DNA of 64,000 nucleotides. It comes from a filamentous cyanobacterium CCT1. GTDB lineage: Bacteria > Cyanobacteriota > Cyanobacteriia > Phormidesmidales > Phormidesmidaceae. Position 1 is the stretch's first letter; each line of letters opens with the position of its first letter. The stretch is taken from contig PYER01000003.1 of the NCBI GenBank assembly GCA_003017855.1, forward strand, positions 1 to 64,000, read 5' to 3'. Shown in pieces: positions 10,070-16,714 of this stretch. The notes below the pieces were generated by a model that saw only the letters and a program-made list of their open reading frames with translations, did not search any database and was not told where the DNA came from. The position numbers and the translations under genes are program-made.

Positions 10070-11461
10070 ATGGCAATTCTTACCCCCAACCCCAGTTACA
10101 GTCTCAGTCTACGGCTTAAGCTGCCCAACAAAACCGGCATGCTGGCGCGGGTTACCCAGGCGATCGCCGAGGCGGGGGGGAACCTGGGCGATTTTGAGCT
10201 GATCAGCCGCAGCCGCTACGATATGGTGCGGGTGCTGCATGTGGATGCCTCCAGCGAAGACCACGTAGAAGACATTATCGCGGCGGTCAAAACTGTTGCT
10301 GATGTGGAAATTTTGGAGATTTGCGATCGCACCTTTGCCATTCACGAGGGCGGCAAGATCAGCGTTGAGAGCAAGCTGGAGCTGCACAACCAGGACGACC
10401 TGGCCATGGCCTATACCCCTGGCGTCGGGCGGGTGTGCGTGGAGATCGCCGAGCACCCCGATCGCGTTTTTGACCTCACCATCAAGGGCAACACGGTGGC
10501 GATTGTCACCGACGGCAGCGCCGTGCTGGGACTGGGCAACCTCGGCCCCGCCGCCGCCCTGCCGGTGATGGAGGGGAAAGCGCTGCTGTTTAAGAAGTTT
10601 GCGGGGCTAGACGCCTTTCCGATTTGTCTCGACACCCAGGACACCGATGCGATCGTGACGGCGGTGAAGCAGCTAGCCCCGGTGTTTGGCGGGGTAAATC
10701 TGGAGGACATCAGCGCTCCCCGCTGCTTTGAGATCGAGGCGCGGTTGCGCAAGGAGCTGGATATTCCGGTGTTTCACGACGACCAGCACGGCACCGCCAT
10801 TGTCACCCTGGCGGCGCTGGTCAACGCGCTCAAGCTGGTGAACAAGTCGCTCACCCAGGTCAAGGTGGTGATCAACGGGGCCGGGGCGGCAGGGGTGGCG
10901 ATCGCCAAGCTGCTGCAAAAGGCCGGGGCCAGCACCATCGTGCTGTGCGACTCAAAGGGCATTCTCTGCCGCAGCCGCGACGACCTGAACCCCCAAAAGC
11001 TGGAATTTGCGATCGATGAATCGGGCAGTCTGGCCGACGCGATGGTGGGAGCCGACATCTTCTTAGGGGTTAGCGCACCTGGGGTGGTGAGCATCGAGAT
11101 GGTGGCCTCGATGGCCGCAGACCCGATTGTGTTTGCTATGGCCAACCCGATTCCCGAAATTCAGCCAGAGCTGGTGACGGGTAAGGTAGCGGTCATGGCC
11201 ACGGGCCGCAGCGACTACCCCAACCAGATCAACAACGTGCTGGCGTTCCCTGGGGTGCTGCGGGGAGCGCTCGACTGCCGCGCTCAGGAGATTACGCCAT
11301 CAATGTACCTAGAGGCGGCCTACGCGATCGCTGCTCTGGTCAGCCCCCACGAACTCGATCGCGAGCACATCATTCCCTCGGTGTTTGACGAGCGGGTTGC
11401 CGCCGCCGTTGCCTCAGCCGTTAAACATGCCGCCAGAGTAGACGGGGTGGCAAGAAAATAA
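10070..11461 (+). CDS. NAD(P)-dependent malic enzyme with N-terminal ACT domain
   Basis: A 463-residue enzyme. Residues 10-85 are an ACT domain (LRLKLPNKTGMLARVTQAIAEAGG), a small-molecule sensor fold. Residues 90-460 are the short bacterial-type malic enzyme: the Tyr of AYTPGVG, the Lys region of KGNTVAIVTDGSAVLGLGN, the metal-binding DDQHGTA, and the Rossmann motif INGAGAAGVAIA. It converts malate to pyruvate and CO2 with NAD(P)+ reduction; cofactor preference cannot be read securely. The ACT fusion suggests allosteric control, perhaps by an amino acid. It stands alone with a strong terminator 18 bp after the stop. Confidence 0.93.
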   Translation: MAILTPNPSYSLSLRLKLPNKTGMLARVTQAIAEAGGNLGDFELISRSRYDMVRVLHVDASSEDHVEDIIAAVKTVADVEILEICDRTFAIHEGGKISVESKLELHNQDDLAMAYTPGVGRVCVEIAEHPDRVFDLTIKGNTVAIVTDGSAVLGLGNLGPAAALPVMEGKALLFKKFAGLDAFPICLDTQDTDAIVTAVKQLAPVFGGVNLEDISAPRCFEIEARLRKELDIPVFHDDQHGTAIVTLAALVNALKLVNKSLTQVKVVINGAGAAGVAIAKLLQKAGASTIVLCDSKGILCRSRDDLNPQKLEFAIDESGSLADAMVGADIFLGVSAPGVVSIEMVASMAADPIVFAMANPIPEIQPELVTGKVAVMATGRSDYPNQINNVLAFPGVLRGALDCRAQEITPSMYLEAAYAIAALVSPHELDREHIIPSVFDERVAAAVASAVKHAARVDGVARK

Positions 11462-11478
11462 GCCTTTGTAGCAACCGT

Positions 11479-11520
11479 GACCCGCTAGCTTTCCAACGTC
11501 GAGCTAGCGGGTCTTTTTTT
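11479..11520 (+). terminator. rho-independent terminator after malic enzyme
   Basis: A perfect 12-bp stem, GACCCGCTAGCT with AGCTAGCGGGTC, has an 11-nt loop and is followed directly by seven T residues. It is a textbook intrinsic terminator for the plus strand. Confidence 0.95.
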
Positions 11521-11719
11521 GGCGAAAGGAAAGCCTTGCAACGGAACTAAAACAGCCCAATTTTGAAAAAGCCTCTCATTCTATTGACAAACTCTTAAAA
11601 GTCAAGTTTTCGGGGCAAAACTACCCCTCGGCTAGGGGGGCAGATTGTACGCAGTTATATTGCCCGCTGTTCAGCCCTGGTCCGCTAAGGCTGAATGGTT
11701 CTGTTTCGTGAGGAAAACT

Positions 11720-12508
11720 ATGACGCTATCTGCGTGTTCAAGCTGCAAAAATGCTGTCGACAGCATTTGCCTGTTGGGGCAGAGCTACATCGACGTCTAT
11801 CTAACCGTCCAAAATATTACCAATGAACAAGATCGAGAAAAAGTTACCCATCAGCTGGCCAATTGCTCATTTTGGGAAGAGTCTGAACTGTTTAAGCAAA
11901 TCTGCCGCGAGGTTACACTCAGCCAGCACGCTTGGAGCCGAATTGCTTACATCAAGCTCCAGTCATCTGACCAAGAAATGTTTGCTGGGTTAATCGACGT
12001 AGCACGCGATGTGGTGCATAACCCCATCAGTAACACCGGACAGCCTGGTCTGGCGGAGCCTCAACCCGCGCTCGATCTAGAGCCTCTGCCCTCAGCGGCT
12101 CCTGAAATCGAATCCAGTTCTGTAGCCCCCGCAGAGCCCGTTGCAGATCAAACGGAAGCGGACACAACGACGCTGCCCGGCAACAGCCCAACGGAAAGTG
12201 AGCCTGAAGCGACTGCCCTTGAGAACCCGATCGATCAAGATCTAAGCCAGACTGTCGCCAGCCAGGATGACCAAGTTCCAAGCCAGACTATTGCTAGCCA
12301 GGATGACCAAGATCCTGTAGAACAGGCTATGCAAGAACTCTTGAGCAATGCGATCACGTCATCGACCCAGGTGTCGTTGGCAGAGGCTCAGGCTCTGCAA
12401 TGGGGCCGGGGTTCAGGTCGAGTGACTAACGCTGCTAATGTCTCTGCCAACACCAATCTAGAACTCGAACGCAACTCCCAGTTTGAGTCTCTTCCTAGTA
12501 TTGCCTAG
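11720..12508 (+). CDS. hypothetical protein with acidic repeat-containing tail
   Basis: I choose the ATG preceded by GTGAGGAAA, giving 262 residues. Residues 1-110 look like a folded helical domain with a Cys-rich start (ACSSCKNAVDSICLLG) and QSYIDVYLTVQNITNEQDREK. From about residue 115 the chain is acidic and disordered (Pro, Glu, Ser, Thr), including a tandem 12-residue repeat SQTVASQDDQVP / SQTIASQDDQDP. The last 60 residues regain some helix potential. I recognise no family. It opens the accessory stretch and a hairpin follows 20 bp after the stop. Confidence 0.7.
   Translation: MTLSACSSCKNAVDSICLLGQSYIDVYLTVQNITNEQDREKVTHQLANCSFWEESELFKQICREVTLSQHAWSRIAYIKLQSSDQEMFAGLIDVARDVVHNPISNTGQPGLAEPQPALDLEPLPSAAPEIESSSVAPAEPVADQTEADTTTLPGNSPTESEPEATALENPIDQDLSQTVASQDDQVPSQTIASQDDQDPVEQAMQELLSNAITSSTQVSLAEAQALQWGRGSGRVTNAANVSANTNLELERNSQFESLPSIA
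12244..12315 (+). repeat. two tandem 36-bp in-frame repeats
   Basis: Two adjacent 36-bp units begin AAGCCAGACT and continue GCCAGGATGACCAAG in near-identical form, differing at a few positions. They encode two 12-residue acidic units in the disordered tail of the 11720 protein. In-frame unit length suggests copy-number variation is tolerated. Confidence 0.85.
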
Positions 12509-12528
12509 ATAAGTAGGCAGCGAGGAGG

Positions 12529-12563
12529 TCGGTTAACGGTATCGCTCCCAGGCCGTTAACCGA
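12529..12563 (+). terminator. 11-bp perfect stem-loop after the 11720 gene
   Basis: TCGGTTAACGG pairs perfectly with CCGTTAACCGA across a 13-nt loop, 20 bp past the stop codon. No T-run follows, so its role as a terminator is probable rather than certain. Confidence 0.55.
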
Positions 12564-12860
12564 TCGCTACACCTAACAATTTACGCAGTACCTTTGTTCT
12601 CCGCTTTCATCACAAGTACTTGCAAGCCCATCTGCTTCGATGTGCAGATGGACGAACACTTGAAAAATTCTGGGATTAATGATCAATTGAGCCACCAAAG
12701 AAAATGGCGGCTCATCCATGCAATTATTTTTAATACGTAAACGAATACAACAAAAAACTCAAAAAAATCGCTTAAATTTTCTTCGCTCAAACATTTAGAA
12801 AAACGTTTCTGAGCCCTAAGTAAATATCATTCTGGAGGACGGTAAGCCTAAAAACCGAGG

Positions 12861-12905
12861 CAACCCCTAGGCATAAGGGGTCTTACCCCTTATGCCTAGG
12901 GGTTG
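12861..12905. repeat. 21-bp perfect inverted repeat with 3-nt loop
   Basis: The left arm starts CAACCCCTAGG and the right arm ends CCTAGGGGTTG; all 21 positions pair, leaving a CTT loop. It is much longer than a typical terminator and stands alone, about 350 bp after one gene and 300 bp before the next. It could be a transcription end, an sRNA hairpin or a mobile-element scar. Confidence 0.75.
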
Positions 12906-13204
12906 TTGATCCGCTTGCCACTTGCCGTTAGTCAAGGAATTATGTTTACAGGACAACGGGCAGGGTGAGCACAATTTTCTAAAACTGTCACGTTAAGAAC
13001 AAATGTCTCACCCACTTATAGCGATTGCTGAGCCTACGAGATGGGCCTAGCAGATTTTCTCTGCCCTATTTTGAGGGGTCTACCGAGAAAATCTTTAGCA
13101 GCAGACTGTAGACCACGCTGCGGATACCTTATCTGCCACAGCAACGTTACATTGGCCCCGTAGATTATTGTCCAACTCACTGTCACCTTTACGCGGAGCC
13201 GGCT

Positions 13205-14227
13205 ATGAACCTCAGACAAGACATTCAGAGAGTCGATATTGAGACCTACTTCAGCGATGTTGACGATCACGTTAAGGATAGTGATCAAGCCGTTATTATC
13301 CCTCCTGCCAATCTAGTCTCGACATCGGTAAAGCAACAGCTTATTACTACACCTGCCACCTCTGGTTCAGTGCTAAAACCCTACCAAAACGAGCGATCGC
13401 TACTTTTCAAACATCGCGACTTTAGTGTATTTGAACTGGAAGCAGCTCATGGTGCCGTTCGCGAACTGAGAGACAAACTACAGGAAAATACCTCGCCAAA
13501 AGTTAAGCCCCTGCCCCTTCCAAAGGTTGAAATTTCTGAACCACCTAAACCAAACTGGATCAGGCCTGCTGCAGGTCTCTTGGTTATCCTAATGGCGACT
13601 GCTATTACCTCTAAGGCTTCATGGCCCTACATAAGTGCCTGCTTAGCCCAGCAATGCTATTACTCCACTCAGGAGCGATTTATAGAGATAGCTAAATCGT
13701 TAAGCCAAGTCGCTAGCGATCGCCTCTCAAACAATTCACAAGCAGACGACAGCGCTTTAGATCAACAGCATTTCAGCACAGGGCTAAGGTATGCTCAAGC
13801 AGCATCGGACCTGACCCAGCAGGCTCAAACCAGTACCGACTGGCAACAGGTTGTTCAGTTATGGCAGTTGGCCCTCAACAGCATTGGCCATATCTCTTCG
13901 GAAAGTACTTTGTATTCTGAGGCCCAGGCCAAAGAAGTTATATATCGAACTAACCTCGCCTACTCTCGCCGAGAACTGGATATGGCTCCTTTTCGAGGTG
14001 GAGTTAAAGCAGCAGAAGAAGCGTCACGGCTAGCGATCGAAGCTAATTCTAAAGAAGATTGGCAAACCGTGGCAGACAAGTGGCAAGCAGCCCTAACTAA
14101 AATGCAGGCGGTCTCTAGCAACAATCAACATTACTCAATCGCCCAGGCCAAGCTTGTAGAGTACTCCACCAAATTTGCCTATGCCCAAAAGCGTTACTTG
14201 GATAGCCAAGCTACTTATCGTCCATAG
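13205..14227 (+). CDS. single-pass membrane protein with two C-terminal repeats
   Basis: This 340-residue protein has a polar N-terminal part (1-118), one membrane segment (about 121-138, AAGLLVILMATAITS) and a C-terminal part with two homologous repeats at about 200-258 and 273-331. Each repeat reads A-SxL...DWQxV...WQxAL...YSxAQAKxVxYxTxxAYxxxxL. This YSxAQAK repeat unit is familiar to me from cyanobacterial membrane proteins of unknown function. Topology is not determined. It is convergent with the XRE regulator and may or may not belong to the neighbouring cluster. Confidence 0.75.
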   Translation: MNLRQDIQRVDIETYFSDVDDHVKDSDQAVIIPPANLVSTSVKQQLITTPATSGSVLKPYQNERSLLFKHRDFSVFELEAAHGAVRELRDKLQENTSPKVKPLPLPKVEISEPPKPNWIRPAAGLLVILMATAITSKASWPYISACLAQQCYYSTQERFIEIAKSLSQVASDRLSNNSQADDSALDQQHFSTGLRYAQAASDLTQQAQTSTDWQQVVQLWQLALNSIGHISSESTLYSEAQAKEVIYRTNLAYSRRELDMAPFRGGVKAAEEASRLAIEANSKEDWQTVADKWQAALTKMQAVSSNNQHYSIAQAKLVEYSTKFAYAQKRYLDSQATYRP

Positions 14228-14291
14228 GAGGCCAACAGGCGCAAACCATTGCCTCATACTTTCCCCATCAACCCGCACTGCGGTGTCTCCA

Positions 14292-14927
14292 TTAAGGGCG
14301 ATAGCTAAACGCAAAGCACTCAGGCGGCGATTTTGGACCAGTCAGCGTTAAAAGAGTGTAGTCAGCGCTGGAATAATCTGGGTCTTTGTAGTACAAAACA
14401 ACTGCCGAAAGCTCAGGATCATTGCGATCAATGGCTTCTAGGCAGCTGCGATCGGCAAGATTTTGCCTTTCGATAAAGGCTAGTTTGGGGCCACTATCTA
14501 AGTCAGTAAACACGACCGCCCCATCACCATATGCCATATATCCTTGCCAAGCCAAAGCCAAAATAGCTTGGTAGTGCTGAGTCAAACGCTGTAGAGCTAC
14601 TTTTGAAACGTTTTGCAAATCCGGTTGGGAATGCTGAACAACTACAGAGTTGGGCAATGCCGCTTCACCAGCAGGCGAAACAACATCCTGACTTAAGACC
14701 GTGCCCGGTAGCGGCAACTCCTCAGGAACCCACACCAGAAGTTCTCCAGGCTGACATTGCAGTGCAGCACAGATCCCCTCCAAACGCTGAGGAGTCAGTC
14801 GCGGCATGTCATCGGCCTTACGCAATCGATAAACCGAATTCTCCGTGATATCCAGATACTCAGCGAGATCCTTATTGCGCATGCGCTTTCTCGCCATCAC
14901 CTCATGTAGCTTCCAGCGAATCGGCAT
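14292..14927 (-). CDS. XRE/Cro-type transcriptional regulator with C-terminal sensor-like domain
   Basis: A 211-residue protein. Residues 4-66 are a Cro/C1-type helix-turn-helix (WKLHEVMARKRMRNKDLAEY ... ENSVYRLRKAD), close to the HTH_26 subgroup. After a linker of about 45 residues, residues 115-211 form a second domain containing HYQAILALAWQGYMAYGDGAV and ending in PPECFAFSYRP, which I do not recognise and which could bind a ligand or mediate dimerisation. It is divergent from the 15114 gene series. Two dyads in the shared intergenic region are the obvious candidate binding sites, and one overlaps its own probable promoter, suggesting autoregulation. Confidence 0.85.
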   Translation of the reverse strand: MPIRWKLHEVMARKRMRNKDLAEYLDITENSVYRLRKADDMPRLTPQRLEGICAALQCQPGELLVWVPEELPLPGTVLSQDVVSPAGEAALPNSVVVQHSQPDLQNVSKVALQRLTQHYQAILALAWQGYMAYGDGAVVFTDLDSGPKLAFIERQNLADRSCLEAIDRNDPELSAVVLYYKDPDYSSADYTLLTLTGPKSPPECFAFSYRP

Positions 14928-14979
14928 GGTGGATCAGGAGTACAAGTGAGCTCACCACTATAAAAGCACAAAAACACGT

Positions 14980-14998
14980 ATCTACTTCAGCCGTAGAT
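14980..14998. promoter_or_regulatory. operator-like dyad 1 (ATCTAC-N7-GTAGAT)
   Basis: ATCTAC and GTAGAT are separated by TTCAGCC. On the minus strand GTAGAT lies 17 bp upstream of TATAGT (14957-14962), so the dyad overlaps the likely -35 element of the regulator gene. Confidence 0.65.
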
Positions 14999-15014
14999 TT
15001 TTAACCCTAATGGC

Positions 15015-15043
15015 TTGACATTGATCTACGCTTCAAGTAGATT
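15015..15043 (+). promoter_or_regulatory. predicted sigma-70 promoter for the 15114 operon
   Basis: A perfect -35 TTGACA (15015-15020) is followed after 17 bp by TAGATT (4 of 6 matches to TATAAT) at 15038-15043. Transcription would begin near 15050, leaving a leader of about 65 nt before the 15114 ATG. Confidence 0.55.
15024..15042. promoter_or_regulatory. operator-like dyad 2 (ATCTAC-N7-GTAGAT)
   Basis: It has the same half-sites and the same 7-bp spacer length as dyad 1, but a different spacer sequence (GCTTCAA). The centres of the two dyads are 44 bp apart. This one occupies the spacer and -10 region of the predicted promoter, where bound protein would block transcription. Confidence 0.65.
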
Positions 15044-15113
15044 AATCGCATTGGAGCAAGAGAAGCCTACGGCCGAGTACTCCACCACCAACTAGGTTTG
15101 AACGAGGTATTCA

Positions 15114-15674
15114 ATGAGAAACAAAAACGCCGCCTTGGATGACCACTCGTGCTGCAGCAGCCCGTCTAAGAGCGCTGAGTCCTTACCCAATTCCGGCAGC
15201 CTAGCGCCAGGTATGCGGTTTTTCAGGAATGGGCACTGGTGGGAAGTAGATGGCTACATCAAAGGACGCGCCAGTAGCTACTACAAATGCAAGCCAGCAT
15301 GCTTTGTAGAAAGCCGATTTTATACAGAATCTGAAATTAAGCAAGCACTAGAAAAGGAAACCCAAATCATGAACCAAAAACTCCAAGAGTACGGCAGCAG
15401 AGGAACTGGTCGCCTACTCGCTGAACCCAGCGACAACACAACTCTTGTTGCTGGCAATTTTTCTGAACAGCGAACCACCAGCATCGCAAAAGTCAAGCCC
15501 TACTTAGAAAAAAAAGAGCCACTCAAGGTATTACTGGTCGGTTCGCGACAGGCCGTAAAAAAAACCATTCAAGCTCTACATCTTTTAGGCTTTGCCAATT
15601 TAAATGACTGGAGCGCTTTCCAAAACCGTTCTAACGGCGAAGAAGTTCTGAGCATTCTGGTACAAAAAGTCTAA
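15114..15674 (+). CDS. cyanobacterial protein with C-terminal RILVIG-type domain
   Basis: A 186-residue first gene of the divergent cluster. The N-terminus has a Cys pair (HSCCSS) and then a small domain (about 30-80) with PGMRFFRNGHWWEVDGYIKG and KCKPACFVESRFYTESEI. After a linker, residues 137-186 repeat the domain of the 8400 protein: LKVLLVGSRQAVKKTIQALHLLGF, then a Trp-containing strand and a final strand. I know no function for either domain. The ATG is preceded by AACGAGGTATTCA, an acceptable ribosome site. Confidence 0.75.
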   Translation: MRNKNAALDDHSCCSSPSKSAESLPNSGSLAPGMRFFRNGHWWEVDGYIKGRASSYYKCKPACFVESRFYTESEIKQALEKETQIMNQKLQEYGSRGTGRLLAEPSDNTTLVAGNFSEQRTTSIAKVKPYLEKKEPLKVLLVGSRQAVKKTIQALHLLGFANLNDWSAFQNRSNGEEVLSILVQKV

Positions 15675-15703
15675 CCTGTGTAGCAATCATAGAGAGGGGA
15701 ATA

Positions 15704-16198
15704 ATGAAAAAAAATCCTGCTGAATCAACTTTTATTTTGCTCTCCAACTACAGCTTTGAGTTAACTGAAACTAATGTTAACGACATGGTATTTGGCTGGC
15801 TTAGCTTATATCCAGGCAAATGGGTGGTCGCAGCTATTGTTGAAGCCATATACCAGGGACGCTACAAAGTTGAATCAGTCAGCCGAATCCTTAGCTCATG
15901 GAACACAAAAGGTTACCCGGCACACCATTTTGACTATGACTTTGCTGACGTGGTTTGCAAGCAACTTGTCAACTTGGGCACCTACAGAGTAAGCAAATCA
16001 AATCGAGAGGCTATGAAAACTATGCAACACCAAGAACATACCGTTTCAGAGCAACTAAAAACTGAAGTAAACCATCAGCGAGAAGGGCAAAATTTAGCAG
16101 AAATGATTCCCAAAAAGCACTGCAAAACGGGCTTTAAGAATACGCCCAATCAAAAAATAGGCGAGTGTGAAAGGTTAGTTGTTCACATCACTGCTTAA
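15704..16198 (+). CDS. small conserved-looking hypothetical protein
   Basis: A 164-residue protein starting 29 bp after the previous stop, with GAGAGGGG as ribosome site. Residues 8-90 look folded: FILLSNYSFELTETNVNDMV, GWLSLYPGKWVVAAIVEAIYQGRY, VESVSRILSSWNTKGYPAHHF. The 'AI.EA.YQGRYK..SV..IL..W...G' pattern resembles a cyanobacterial family I recall without a known function, and superficially a DnaD-like helical unit. Residues after 105 are polar and probably disordered. It is the second gene of the divergent series. Confidence 0.65.
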   Translation: MKKNPAESTFILLSNYSFELTETNVNDMVFGWLSLYPGKWVVAAIVEAIYQGRYKVESVSRILSSWNTKGYPAHHFDYDFADVVCKQLVNLGTYRVSKSNREAMKTMQHQEHTVSEQLKTEVNHQREGQNLAEMIPKKHCKTGFKNTPNQKIGECERLVVHITA

Positions 16199-16230
16199 AA
16201 ATTAGATCGATTCGCAGGAGATCAGCAGAC

Positions 16231-16593
16231 ATGCATTCATATTATCCCAAGAGCTATGACTACTACACTGACGAACGTAACGCCTTTCTATCAACGCCCT
16301 CACAAGAGAACTATGGAAGCACGCTTACTGCTGAAATAATAATCCTGGAGCCAGCTTCGTTTACAGAAATCTCAGAAGCCATTCATGCCTTGAGAAGTAA
16401 CCAAATGGTTGTCTTGAACCTGATGAAAATTGATTTTGAAGAAGCCCAGCGCTGTGTAGACTTTTTAGCAGGAAGTATTCTCATGATTAATGGAACTGTT
16501 GAGAAGATAGATGAAAAAATATTCATTTTTGCTCCCTATAGTGCAGAGATTATCGCTGAGCACCAGCAGAATGAAGATCGAGGTAGCCAATGA
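16231..16593 (+). CDS. minimal SepF-like (DUF552) protein
   Basis: A 120-residue protein. After a Tyr-rich N-terminus, residues 33-108 match the SepF core: AEIIILEPASFTEISEAIHALRSNQMVVLNL, EAQRCVDFLAGSILMINGTVEKI, and IFIFAPYSAEI. SepF polymerises on the membrane and links FtsZ to it in cyanobacteria and Gram-positives. Housekeeping SepF is usually longer, with a membrane-binding N-terminal helix and a linker. Here that helix is not obvious, so membrane attachment is doubtful. It sits in an AT-rich cluster between an unknown protein and a NACHT NTPase, so it is likely an accessory paralogue. Confidence 0.8.
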   Translation: MHSYYPKSYDYYTDERNAFLSTPSQENYGSTLTAEIIILEPASFTEISEAIHALRSNQMVVLNLMKIDFEEAQRCVDFLAGSILMINGTVEKIDEKIFIFAPYSAEIIAEHQQNEDRGSQ

Positions 16594-16714
16594 ATATCAG
16601 ATTGACAATTTCGGCTAGGCATTGCATAGATGATTCAAAAATTCTTTGACGCATAGTTGTTCTAATCCAAAATTTCTTTAAATAATCCCAAGGCAACGCA
16701 ATTAGGAAAGCAAA

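Larger units (their letters stand above)
12509..13204. other. non-coding interval with three hairpins
   Basis: About 700 bp without a supportable gene. It contains the terminator-like hairpin at 12529-12563, an 8-bp stem (CCATCTGC/GCAGATGG) at 12628-12651, an AT-rich segment near 12660-12830 with no good ORF, and the 21-bp perfect hairpin at 12861-12905. The start of the downstream membrane-protein gene is preceded by GCGGAGCCGGCT. Confidence 0.55.

Noticed and set aside
13034-13288. Minus-strand 84-residue ORF
   Set aside because: Overlaps the start of the 13205 membrane-protein gene on the opposite strand and lacks a ribosome site.
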